Positions 1 to 7,383 of a DNA stretch of 64,000 bases are shown here, piece after piece (position 1 is the first letter of the stretch; every line of letters begins with the position of its first letter). Location: the NCBI GenBank assembly GCA_020524525.2, contig CP129018.1:1244115-1308114 (forward strand). The letters run 5' to 3'. Origin of the DNA: Bacillus tianshenii (GTDB taxonomy: Bacteria > Bacillota > Bacilli > Bacillales > Bacillaceae_N). Position numbers and translations under genes: made by a program. The notes under the pieces are model-generated. The model worked only from the letters and a program-made list of their open reading frames with translations, had not been told where the DNA came from and searched no databases.

Positions 1-606
1 GTTTCTCAAGACACTTTTGGTGGTCAAAGTTGGCAAGAGCATCCTGAAATATCCGAAAAAATGTTCAGTGTATCTCCTGTCATGGAACAGCTATATGAGA
101 TGATTGCGTTTATCGCTGAAGCACTAACTTATAACATCTCACCTTCATTGCAAAAGCAGTTAAATAAACAATTAGAAAATTTACAGAGCTTGACGGATAT
201 GGATGCCGAACGCTTATTGTCATTAGATGTGGTAAGCTGTCGGCAACCAGTAAACGAGTTACTTATAGAAACAAGTGAATACATTCGAAGTGAGATGAGT
301 TCAAAGGTTTTTATGATTAAGAAAGGCAAGCAATGTAGGGGTGTTGATTTGATTGGAAAGAACTTAAAAGGTAAAGATTTAAGAACGACTGATTTTAGAG
401 GAGCTTATTTGATTGCTGCCGATTTGCAAAACTCGGATCTAAGAGGTGTTGATTTTATTGGAGCAGATTTGCGTGATGCAAATATAAGTGGGGCGAATCT
501 TTCTACAAGTATGTTTTTAACTCAAATGCAAATAAATTCAGCTAAAGGCAACGATAAAACGATATTACCTAAACACATTCAAGCCCCATCACATTGGTTT
601 AACTAA
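1..606 (+). CDS. Pentapeptide-repeat protein, 5' end cut by window edge
   Basis: The reading frame is open from base 1, so the gene probably begins outside the window; ATG 61 is an internal methionine with no clear Shine-Dalgarno sequence. The N-terminal half is a helical region without repeats. Residues from about 90 of the ATG-61 form onward carry five-residue repeats of the A(D/N)LxX type (for example ADLQNSDLRGVDFIGADL), which fold as a right-handed quadrilateral beta-helix in this family. Such proteins sometimes mimic DNA and bind topoisomerases, but many have no known role, and nothing here decides the function. The last part of the gene and its terminator are duplicated near 2.7 kb. 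Confidence 0.8.
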   Translation, partial: VSQDTFGGQSWQEHPEISEKMFSVSPVMEQLYEMIAFIAEALTYNISPSLQKQLNKQLENLQSLTDMDAERLLSLDVVSCRQPVNELLIETSEYIRSEMSSKVFMIKKGKQCRGVDLIGKNLKGKDLRTTDFRGAYLIAADLQNSDLRGVDFIGADLRDANISGANLSTSMFLTQMQINSAKGNDKTILPKHIQAPSHWFN

Positions 607-655
607 TCTTATTCAATTAGCACCGTTCAAACCGAGCGGTGCTGTTTTAATTCCT
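514..655 (+). repeat. Direct repeat, copy 1: 3' end of pentapeptide gene plus terminator
   Basis: This segment covers the last codons of the pentapeptide gene, its stop and its terminator. It recurs at 2681-2821 with scattered substitutions and almost no length change. The shared part starts at TTTTTAACTCAAATGCAAAT and ends in the T-rich tail after the hairpin. Confidence 0.85.
619..651 (+). terminator. Rho-independent terminator of pentapeptide gene
   Basis: A ten-pair stem, AGCACCGTTC with GAGCGGTGCT including one G-U pair, encloses a short AAACC loop and is followed by GTTTTAATT. It lies 12 bases after the stop codon. Confidence 0.75.
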
Positions 656-960
656 TGTTGTTGGACCGGCTCGCTCAGGGAAAACAGCAACTGTGTTAAA
701 GCCAATGGTTTCGGTCAATTTCTTATACTTCTCCAATTCCGCTGTTGTTCTTAAAATAGCTTTGATCGAAAACCGAATTCTTCCTCAATTAACTCCTCGA
801 TTTGTTTCTGCAATGATTCTTCCTTTTCATTTGGTTCAAACAGAATATTGCCGCTTTGAATATAAGATTGCACCCGATTAAGATCCATCTTTCCAAGAAC
901 ATTCCTCAATTCAACCATCTTGATTTAATTCTTTCCACTACGTTAATACCATGCAATAGT
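647..960 (-). pseudogene. DUF1697 family remnant
   Basis: Read on the minus strand, the segment encodes the DUF1697 signature: MVELRNVLGKMDLNRVQSYI, then QSGNILFE and a helical stretch ending EEEFGF. A frameshift follows, after which the ILRTTAELEKY segment continues in another frame and reaches a stop at 647-649. Upstream of the methionine the family's RGINVSGKN motif is still recognisable but broken by a frame change and a stop. DUF1697 proteins are usually about 180 residues; both ends are damaged here. The gene is a decayed fragment. Confidence 0.75.
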
Positions 961-1250
961 GCGATATAACTAATTATCGACCTCCTATCTTCCAGCTTTT
1001 AAGTAATTACGATTCGAATTAAAGCACGCCCATTTTAAAGCAACCGCGTCCACAGTCCATTACTTTATGTATATTCTTTCACTCACAGAGATCTAATGAA
1101 AAAATTGTGCCTTTATAAAGTAATCAGAGTCTGAATTCTCGATCAATACCGAGGGTTTAGGTTTTTTTATTTTTGACTAAGTGTTGTAAACCTGCGTTCA
1201 ACGGCTTCTCTCTTCTTATAAGAATGTCGAATAAACGTTCGGGAATCCCT

Positions 1251-1279
1251 TTGACTAAACAAAATTAATGTTGTATATT
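1251..1279 (+). promoter_or_regulatory. SigA-type promoter of the membrane-protein/XRE operon
   Basis: TTGACT at 1251-1256 is followed after exactly 17 bases by TATATT at 1274-1279. The transcript would start just before the operator-like inverted repeat and the start codon at 1323. The rest of the 961-1250 stretch shows no gene. Confidence 0.65.
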
Positions 1280-1296
1280 TATAACATAAAGTTATA
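1280..1296. promoter_or_regulatory. Operator-like inverted repeat
   Basis: TATAAC and GTTATA are separated by five bases immediately downstream of the -10 box, and a related GTTA...TAAC pair follows to about 1312. The position suits autorepression by the XRE regulator encoded two genes down. The assignment is inferred from position and symmetry only. Confidence 0.45.
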
Positions 1297-1322
1297 TATT
1301 TCTAACATAAGGAGGGGTTGCC

Positions 1323-1718
1323 TTGAAAATTAAATATATCGTATTAGGGGTAATTTCATTAGGTATTGTAATAGGTATGCTTCTACAAATTTTTAATTTA
1401 CTGGAGGATAGGGAGTATTTTTCATCAGCTTTATTGTTGATTGGTTTATTTGGCTTTGTTGGCTATATCTTATTATTGATGAAAAAGTTGTACCCTGAAT
1501 TTAAACATGGATTACCCTCTGATGATGAACGGTCCAAAAAGGTGAAATACTATTCGGCAGGTAGAGCATACTTCTTCTCCTTATATATCTGGATTGCTTT
1601 ACTTGCTTTCCAAAAGCACTTGGATAGTGAGGACACCTTGATGCTAGGGATATTAGGGATGGTGGTGTCATTTTTCGTCTCTTGGCTTATTACGAAGAAT
1701 AGGAAAGGCATCGAATAA
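1323..1718 (+). CDS. Small multi-pass membrane protein
   Basis: The product has 131 residues and about four hydrophobic segments (roughly 5-25, 36-54, 85-98 and 106-124) with short charged linkers. The TTG start follows an AAGGAGGGG Shine-Dalgarno sequence at good spacing. The stop TAA directly abuts the ATG of the XRE regulator, so the two are co-translated. Pairs of a membrane protein and a short XRE regulator are common in Firmicutes; the membrane protein may modulate the regulator, but that is inference. I do not recognise a named family. Confidence 0.75.
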   Translation: MKIKYIVLGVISLGIVIGMLLQIFNLLEDREYFSSALLLIGLFGFVGYILLLMKKLYPEFKHGLPSDDERSKKVKYYSAGRAYFFSLYIWIALLAFQKHLDSEDTLMLGILGMVVSFFVSWLITKNRKGIE

Positions 1719-1925
1719 ATGAAAACGAAAATAAAGGAATACAGAGCCAAACACAACTTAACTCAATTAGAACTTGCAAAAGCGGTCGGGGTAAGGAGAG
1801 AAACGATCAGCTTTTTGGAAAAAGGAGAGTATAATCCTTCTCTAAAACTCGCCATTAAAATTGCGCGTAATTTTCATGTAAGTATAGAAGAAATATTCAT
1901 TTTTGAAGAGAGTGATTTTGACTAA
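1719..1925 (+). CDS. XRE-family helix-turn-helix regulator
   Basis: The protein has 68 residues and is essentially a single Cro/C1-type helix-turn-helix domain: [19 protein letters not shown] carries the two DNA-binding helices, followed by [16 protein letters not shown]. Such minimal regulators bind short palindromes as dimers. It starts at the base after the upstream stop codon, which implies translational coupling. The likely target is the TATAAC/GTTATA repeat at 1280-1296. The cluster could be a small self-regulated stress or competence module; no effector can be read from the sequence. Confidence 0.85.
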   Translation: MKTKIKEYRAKHNLTQLELAKAVGVRRETISFLEKGEYNPSLKLAIKIARNFHVSIEEIFIFEESDFD

Positions 1926-1942
1926 GGAAAAGAGGTGAAGAT

Positions 1943-2406
1943 GTGTTTGCTTATTTCTTTCATAAATTGAATAAAACTCAACAAAAAGCACTGATGAAGC
2001 ACCTTTTTGCTGTGAAATCTCTGGCAGACAATGGGACGCCCTTATTAAACCAGAAAATGTTCCTTCATTACTTTACATCCAAACGCCTTCATGAGCATAT
2101 TGAAAAGCTGAGAATAGCCCTCGATGTTCGAAAAGGTGTCAAGGAGAAAGAGCTCTACATGACCGATTGGGAGTGGAACAGTCCTAATGGGGGGCTTAAT
2201 CTGTGGTTAAATTTCCTGAATCGATTCCGATGGAAATGCTGCTGGCCAAAAGTCTGGAGCAATCCATTTCATTTGTCCCAGGCTCCATTTGTAATCCGGG
2301 AAAAGGATCAAACGAGTGGATTCGGCTAAGCTACTCTTTTTTGAATGAACAAAAGTTAAGTGAGGGAATGAAAAAACTCATCAGCATCGCTGAAGAGCTT
2401 TGTTGA
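1943..2406 (+). pseudogene. Fragment of MocR-type (GntR-aminotransferase) regulator
   Basis: Only the C-terminal part of an aminotransferase-fold regulator is present. The first frame reads up to NSPNGGLNLW near 2200. A frame change follows, and the frame beginning at 2203 continues with KFPESIPMEMLLAKSLEQSI, the FVPGSICNP motif and WIRLSYSFLNEQKL to a TGA at 2404-2406. This matches the end of PLP-binding MocR proteins, in which this domain senses amino acids or PLP. The N-terminal winged helix and the PLP lysine region are absent. Both truncation and frameshift mark it as dead. Confidence 0.75.
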
Positions 2407-2680
2407 TGAAGTGATTTGAAAGATGTGGAAAGAATATTTAGTAATGGGAAGCGAAGCGAATATACAAAGATTTACGATCAGTGAAGGAGCAAGTGAAAAA
2501 TAGTTATTAAACGTGTGCATATCTAAAAGAAGCAGAGACGAGAGAGTTTGCTATTCAGCATTTTAATATTAAGAAGTAAATGAATAATATAAAAAATTAT
2601 GAAGCGGGTCAAAAATATTGATGAACAGGATAGTTTGAAAGAAAAGAACGTAGACTCCAAAACTCCTCAAGAAAAAACTG
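2407..2680. other. Gene-free stretch
   Basis: No ORF, convincing hairpin or recognisable remnant is seen. A short KEAETREFAIQHFNIKK reading near 2525-2578 ends in a stop and could be debris of a lost gene. Confidence 0.4.
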
Positions 2681-2821
2681 TTTTTAACTCAAATGCAAAT
2701 AATTTCAACTAAAGGCAATGATAAAACGATATTACCTAAACACATTCAACCACCCTCAAATTGGATTACTAATCTTATTCAATTAGCACCGCTCCAACCG
2801 AGCGGTGCTGGTTTAATTCCA
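2681..2821 (+). repeat. Direct repeat, copy 2: orphan 3' end of pentapeptide gene plus terminator
   Basis: The segment matches 514-655, including the codons for the ILPKHIQ stretch and the following terminator, but has no upstream gene. It is either a partial duplication or the remains of a second, deleted paralogue. Confidence 0.85.
2785..2816 (+). terminator. Orphan terminator hairpin in repeat copy 2
   Basis: AGCACCGCTC pairs perfectly with GAGCGGTGCT around a CAACC loop, followed by GGTTTAATT. Copy 1 has T in place of C at the eighth stem position, which still pairs as G-U. Confidence 0.6.
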
Positions 2822-2868
2822 TGAAAAAGTTTGAGGGAAAGGAGTTGATTTCGCTTTTTTCAACGATT

Positions 2869-2912
2869 ACAGACCTTTGAGCGAGAAAGCCCGTTGCTTA
2901 CGCTGCGGGATG
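2869..2912 (+). repeat. Solo copy of an IS left end
   Basis: ACAGACCTTTGAGCGAGAAA and the next 24 bases, with a CCCG...CGGG imperfect hairpin, recur at 4850-4893 at the start of the IS200/IS605-type element. The two copies differ at about two positions. No transposase follows this copy. Confidence 0.75.
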
Positions 2913-2967
2913 TATGAAATGGCAAAATGATTTTTTATATGAAAAATCCTTCAGAGGCATCCCCGTG

Positions 2968-4227
2968 CTATAGTAGTCCGCCATAAATAATTGTAGAAAC
3001 AATTACGACTATAATCCCAATTAAAGTCTCGTAAGGTAGAGCTTTAAGTCGTTCTTTCATATCCATGAAGAAACTATCTCTTGAAATATGGAAGAGAGGA
3101 CCATGGGGCAAATAATCAAATGCAACTGCTCCTGCGTTTATCATCGTTGCACTTGCTAAAGCACTAACTCCATTCTCTAGTAACAATTCTCCAAACACAT
3201 TACTAGAAATTGCAACAGAAGATGTGGCTGAAGCTGTGGCTAACGACATAAATGAACCTGATAGAGGTGCGATGAAAGAGATGGGTAAATGAAATGCATT
3301 TAATCCACTCATAATCATATTATTGAGTGAAGAATTAACGATAATACCGGCTAACGTACCTGTCCCAAGTATTAAAATGGATATACCAGACATTTTTTGA
3401 AGTCCACTCGACATATAAGACTTTACCTCTTTTGTTTTTCTCATCACAATCACCCCAAAAAAACCTCCAGCTGGCAATGCAAGTAATGAATCAACTTTAA
3501 TATCCAATAAAGGTTGTAATGAGAGTATGAAAATGGCGAATAATGGACCTGAAATGGCTGCCAAAAAGGAAGGCTGACCCATCTCATCTGTCTTTTCTTC
3601 CCTAATTTCTTTGACTTTTGACCCTTTATTATTTATTTTTTTGGCTATTAAATAAGTAACAACTGCTCCGACTACAGCAGGTCCAAGTCCAGCAAACATA
3701 ACTTTGGTTAGTGGTAGGGAAAAGCTTTCAGCAGCTGCTATCGTATTTGGGTTAGGAGACATCACATTCCCAGCTCTCGCCCCACATACAACAGCAATTA
3801 AAATACTTAACCGAGAAACTTTAGTTCGTTTGGCTATCATTAAAGCAATCGGGGCAACCGTAATAACAGCAGCTGCGATAAACACTCCTACTGCCGTTAA
3901 GACTAATGTAGACAACGTAATTGCTAATAAAGCTCTTGTTTCTCCCATTTTTGTAACAATAGTATTCGCAATGACATTTGCTGCCCCTGATTCTATTAAT
4001 ACGCCGACTAACACTCCAGCTGCTAGTATTCGTAACACTGCAGGGGTCAATAATTGAGCCCCCTCCATCATGAAGTCTAGGGTTGTTGCTAACTCAACTC
4101 CTCCAACTATTCCGCCAGCAAGCGCACCTGCAATCATTGCATATGTAGGGTTAATTCTTCTAAAGATTAAGATAATGGTTAACACCATTGCCACTAACAC
4201 ACCTAAAATACTAACCTCTGAATCCAT
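2968..4227 (-). CDS. GntP-family (gluconate/organic acid:H+ symporter-like) permease
   Basis: The protein has 419 residues from the chosen ATG and about twelve hydrophobic segments. The GARAGNVMSPNPNTIAAAE segment and the LATASATSSVAISSNVFGE segment resemble the two re-entrant loop motifs of GntP and related ion-transporter-superfamily permeases. The start at 4227 follows an AAGGTGATAAGG sequence; an in-frame start 12 codons upstream lacks a better ribosome site. GntP-type proteins import gluconate or other carboxylates with protons across the cytoplasmic membrane. The substrate cannot be read from the sequence. Neighbouring LysR, EamA and racemase remnants suggest an old metabolic cluster. 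Confidence 0.8.
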   Translation of the reverse strand: MDSEVSILGVLVAMVLTIILIFRRINPTYAMIAGALAGGIVGGVELATTLDFMMEGAQLLTPAVLRILAAGVLVGVLIESGAANVIANTIVTKMGETRALLAITLSTLVLTAVGVFIAAAVITVAPIALMIAKRTKVSRLSILIAVVCGARAGNVMSPNPNTIAAAESFSLPLTKVMFAGLGPAVVGAVVTYLIAKKINNKGSKVKEIREEKTDEMGQPSFLAAISGPLFAIFILSLQPLLDIKVDSLLALPAGGFFGVIVMRKTKEVKSYMSSGLQKMSGISILILGTGTLAGIIVNSSLNNMIMSGLNAFHLPISFIAPLSGSFMSLATASATSSVAISSNVFGELLLENGVSALASATMINAGAVAFDYLPHGPLFHISRDSFFMDMKERLKALPYETLIGIIVVIVSTIIYGGLL

Positions 4228-4263
4228 AAACCTTATCACCTTCCCTTTATAAGATGTCCTCAA

Positions 4264-4512
4264 TTATGCTCATGCACCTAATAATGGCTGAACTGCCATT
4301 ATTACAGCTGCAATGACCGTGCCTAATTGTCCAGCGAGTTGCTACCCTAAAAATACCAAAAAACTAAAACCCAGCAAACCCCATTGTTCCCAAGAATAAG
4401 ACTTTGCGAACTGCACCTTTTGAAGATACTTTCTCTTTCCCTTCCAACTTTGTTAGTAAAAGCACAAATATCATTGAAGCAATCCCATATCTGAATATAT
4501 GGATTCAATTTT
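4264..4512 (-). pseudogene. EamA/DMT-family permease remnant
   Basis: Minus-strand translation gives MIFVLLLTKLEGKEKV, then VLFLGTMGFAGF. After a frame change it reads VFLG, a TAG stop in place of glutamine, QLAGQLGTVIAAVIMAVQPL and LGA. These are typical membrane segments of EamA drug/metabolite transporters. Only about 80 residues remain of the usual 300, with a frameshift and a nonsense codon. It lies divergent from the broken LysR gene, a common arrangement for an LysR-controlled EamA exporter. Confidence 0.7.
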
Positions 4513-4540
4513 ATTTAACTAACTAGAAGGAGTTTTTAAA

Positions 4541-4849
4541 ATGGACTTAAAATCCTTAAAGACCTTTAAGCTAATTGCTTCGACTGGAAGCTTTCAGAGA
4601 GCAGCAGAGGAGCTGAATTATGATCAATCTACTGTAACCATGCAAATCAAAAAACTTGAAGATGATTTAGGAATGAAACTTTTCGAAAGAGGCAAAAGAA
4701 TAGTTTTGACAGACGCAGGGGAGAGTACTCCTCGAAGAAGCAACCCCTTTATTATTTAGTGCTGACGCCCTTCGGGAAAAGGTAATTTCGTATGAAAAAG
4801 GGGAAGCTGGAACAATTAGAATGGGGTCAATTGAACCTACTGCAAGTTA
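4541..4849 (+). pseudogene. LysR-family regulator, frameshifted and cut off by an IS
   Basis: The first 61 codons encode a good LysR winged helix (FKLIASTGSFQRAAEELNYD, then MKLFERG). At about 4722-4728 one extra base shifts the frame; downstream the correct continuation LLEEATPLLFSADALREKVI is readable, ending GSIEPTAS at the start of the IS left end at 4850. The whole effector-binding domain is missing. AGAAGGAG at 4525-4532 is the Shine-Dalgarno sequence. The gene was first interrupted or first frameshifted; the order cannot be told. Confidence 0.8.
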
Positions 4850-4893
4850 ACAGACCTTTGAGCGAGAAAGCCCGTTGCTTGAGCTGCGGGATG
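4850..4893 (+). repeat. IS left end (second copy of repeat at 2869)
   Basis: This is the 44-base repeat shared with 2869-2912. Immediately upstream the interrupted LysR frame ends in GCAAGTTA; at 2869 the flank is AACGATT. The common part therefore starts at the AC before AGACC. Confidence 0.75.
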
Positions 4894-4985
4894 AATCGCT
4901 CAATTTTTTTAACAAAAAGGGATAAATCGATGCAAACATGTGTTCTTTTTGGTAAAATAAAGATAGACAGGGAGGTGAGAAGAAA

Positions 4986-6043
4986 ATGGAAACCATTTCA
5001 CTCAGGTTAGAATTGATGATACCAACTGAAAAGAAGAAAACCATGTATAAAAAGATGACCGAGATCAATACGTTTTTTGCGAACTGGCTGTTGGATTATG
5101 AAGCCTTAAAAACAGCTACGTCAAAGCATTTCAAGTTGTTTTCCCAACATTCCCTGCTGCAATTGTGAACCAAACCATCCGGGAGGTAAAGTCCAAGAAA
5201 AAGAAGCAACATGCAAAGCTGTTTCGGTCTTTTTGGTGTGGGTTTAATAATCAAAACTGCAGGATTGAAAAGGAAAAAGGGTTATATAAAGTCTCGTTCC
5301 CAACGCTTGAAAAACGTGTAGGCGTTCCTGTTATTGTGCAAACGTACCAGAAGCATTGGCTTGACCGGTTGTTAAGCGGCGAAGTGAAACAAGGGGCTGC
5401 GGAATTGTATGAGAAAAAAGGACGCTGGTTTCTTTCGGTTTCCATTTCCTTCGAACCTCAAAAACCCCAAGTAGAACCCCTTCAAGCTGGCACAATGGGA
5501 GTGGATGCCGGGTTGAACTATCTTGCCTTGGCTTCTGTTGGCACAAAGTCGATGTTCTTCAAAGGAAAGCAAATGGCTTTTATGCGCAGGCGATTTTCAT
5601 CCAACGCGATTAAAAAGTCAAAAGGTAAAGAATCGCGCTGTATGAAAGATGTGAACCACAAACTGAGCCGTCAGGTCGTGAATTTTGCATTAGAGAACGG
5701 TGTTCATCTGATTCGAATGGAAGATTTGACAGGCATTCGGCATCGAGCAAAATCAAAGAAAGAAGCAGGAAAAAACCTGCATTCTTGGACCCATTATCAA
5801 CTTCAGCAGTTTATCGAATACAAAGCGAAAATGGCCGGGATTGACGTTCAATACGTGAACCCTAAAGACACATCGAAAAGGTGTAAATGTGGATATATCC
5901 ATAAAAATAACCGTCATGGTCGTATCTTCAAGTGCAAAAAATGCGGCTATGAAAGGCATGCGGATGTTAATGCGAGTATAAATATATCGAAAGCAATTAG
6001 CGGCTTATCGAAGAAAAAGAAGAAAAAAACATCTGAAACCTAG
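4986..6043 (+). pseudogene. tnpB: TnpB-type RNA-guided nuclease (IS605 OrfB), one frameshift
   Basis: ATG 4986 follows a strong GGGAGGTGAGAAG site. The first frame gives METISLRLELMIPTEKKK and runs to about residue 48; a one-base loss near 5125-5135 then shifts the frame, after which VVFPTFPAAIVNQTIREVK continues to the stop at 6041-6043. The three RuvC acidic residues are present (GVDAGLNYLALAS, IRMEDLTGIR, RHADVNASINI), as is a zinc ribbon with CKCG and CKKCGY. Full length without the shift would be about 350 residues, normal for TnpB. TnpB cuts DNA at sites matching its omega RNA. The frameshift predicts an inactive protein unless it is a sequencing error. Confidence 0.85.
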
Positions 6044-6135
6044 TGTTGTGGTCACAGCAGCACCGCCTGTTAGGTACATATATCCAAAAGGGATATAGAA
6101 CGAAGCAGGACGGGGTGATGACACACCCCCTAATG
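6044..6135 (+). ncRNA. Putative omega RNA 3' part / IS right end
   Basis: TnpB guide RNAs usually span the 3' end of tnpB and the IS right end, with the guide taken from flanking DNA. The segment has two strong hairpins, TATATCC-AAAA-GGGATATA and GGGGTG-ATGACA-CACCCC. If the element is active in this way, the guide would begin around 6131-6140. This is inferred by analogy. Confidence 0.35.
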
Positions 6136-6152
6136 GCGTAAGGAGGGAAGCT

Positions 6153-6440
6153 TTGAAAACTATTTGGCTTATTGGTGGAATGAGTTGGGAATCTTCTGTA
6201 GAGTATTACCGAATTATTAACGAAGAGGTAAAAGGGAAATTAGGAGGTTTACATTCAGCCAAGTGTCTGTTGTATAGTGTTGACTTTGACGAGATTGAAC
6301 GCTATCAAGCTGAAGGCAATTGGGAAAGTGCAGGTAAAACATTAGGAAAAGTTGCATCATCTTTAGAAAAGGCAGGTGCAGATTTTATAGTAATCTGTAT
6401 TCATGCAATTGAAGCAGTAAATACTGCGCTAAAAAACTAG
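6153..6440 (+). pseudogene. Aspartate/glutamate racemase family, truncated
   Basis: The TTG start is preceded by AAGGAGGGAAGC. The first 80 residues match the family (IGLIGGMSWESS-like start, GGLHSAKCLLYSVDFDEIE, EKAGADFIVIC). The expected catalytic motif CTNTMHK is replaced after the cysteine by an unrelated-looking HAIEAVNTALKN tail and a stop. It has 95 residues against about 230 normally, so the second cysteine and half the fold are missing. The IS right end lies just upstream. This is most likely an internal deletion remnant. Confidence 0.75.
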
Positions 6441-6468
6441 AGAAGGGACTATTCAATCCCTTCTTTCA
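6441..6468. terminator. Bidirectional terminator
   Basis: AGAAGGGA pairs with TCCCTTCT over an eight-base loop and is followed by TTCAATTATTCTTT. It sits between convergent genes ending at 6440 and 6470. Confidence 0.7.
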
Positions 6469-6469
6469 A

Positions 6470-7240
6470 TTATTCTTTCATTCCAACTACTCGAATTCTT
6501 TTGTAGTCGGCAATCCAACGACCATCTATAAATAGAATGTCTCGTAAGTTATTTTCTACATTTTTAATAACTTGCTCTTTTGTTGCTTCTGATTTATCTT
6601 CAAACATGTTTCCAGCGAACATTTCAATCCAATTTTTTAAACCATTATTCCCCTCTAAAGGTGTTGGTCTGTCAAAATGTTGAGCAAACGTCACTCGAAA
6701 TCCGGTCTCTTCCATCAAGGAAGAGTATTCACCTATACTTGGAAAATACCAAGGAAATTGTTCAGAAGTATATTCGATTCCTGCTAATTTTAATTGATTT
6801 ACAATTTCATTGGTAATAATCTGAACGTTTCCTTTACCACCAAACTCTGCGACGAATCGTCCACCAGATTTTAAGCTGCTATATATACATCGGAGAGCTT
6901 GTTTCGCTTCCTTTACCCAGTGAAGAGTAGCGTTTGAGAAAACAGCATCGAATTCCTTTTTGTATTCTAATTCTAAAACATCTTCAACCTCAAATTTAAT
7001 ATGTGGAAATTTCTTCGATGCTTCCTTTACCATATTTGCTGATTTATCGACACCTTTCACGTCCGCCTCGTAATCATAGATGGTATTTGCTAAATCCCCA
7101 GTGCCGCAACCAAGATCAAGAATTTGTTCGCCCGTCGTAGGTGCTAAAAGCTCAACTAAATCATTTCCAAACTTCGAGACAAATGAATGGCTCTCATCAT
7201 ATAATCCGGCATCCCAAATATCTTTTACGTTCTGTTTCAT
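6470..7240 (-). CDS. Class I SAM-dependent methyltransferase
   Basis: The protein has 256 residues and a seven-strand methyltransferase core. Motif I is LDLGCGTGDLA near residue 43, the acidic end of strand 2 is VKGVD, and motif IV-like FDAVFSNATLHWV follows. The layout resembles trans-aconitate methyltransferase-type enzymes that methylate small carboxylates, but the substrate is not fixed by sequence. ATG 7240 follows GGAGTGGGAAA. It stands alone between a convergent remnant and a divergent LysR gene, which may regulate it. Confidence 0.85.
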   Translation of the reverse strand: MKQNVKDIWDAGLYDESHSFVSKFGNDLVELLAPTTGEQILDLGCGTGDLANTIYDYEADVKGVDKSANMVKEASKKFPHIKFEVEDVLELEYKKEFDAVFSNATLHWVKEAKQALRCIYSSLKSGGRFVAEFGGKGNVQIITNEIVNQLKLAGIEYTSEQFPWYFPSIGEYSSLMEETGFRVTFAQHFDRPTPLEGNNGLKNWIEMFAGNMFEDKSEATKEQVIKNVENNLRDILFIDGRWIADYKRIRVVGMKE

Positions 7241-7383
7241 TTTCCCACTCCTTTTTCATGAAAATAATCCTTGAATAAATCTGAAGGTGTTAATTGAATT
7301 ATATTGGATAAGATATATAATTAAAATTAACAAAAATGGTAAATTATAATAACTAAGTGTTATAAGAGATAAGGGTGGCTTTA

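Larger units (their letters stand above)
4850..6135 (+). mobile_element. IS200/IS605-type element, TnpB-only (IS1341-like)
   Basis: The left end begins with ACAGACCTTTGAGCG and contains an imperfect CCCG/CGGG subterminal hairpin. The only gene is tnpB. The right end carries two hairpins (TATATCC/GGGATATA and GGGGTG/CACCCC) and stops a few bases before the Shine-Dalgarno sequence of the racemase fragment. No tnpA (Y1 transposase) is present, so movement would need one in trans. IS605 elements make no target duplication, which agrees with the lack of flanking repeats. The exact ends are inferred from where the LysR frame stops and from the solo left end at 2869. Confidence 0.7.

Noticed and set aside
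693-881. A plus-strand 62-residue ORF
   Set aside because: It lies antisense to the DUF1697 remnant, has no ribosome site, and its composition is explained by the minus-strand protein.
3704-4252. Plus-strand ORFs of 117 and 60 residues
   Set aside because: They are antisense shadows of the GntP-family permease; their alanine/threonine-rich composition reflects its codons.
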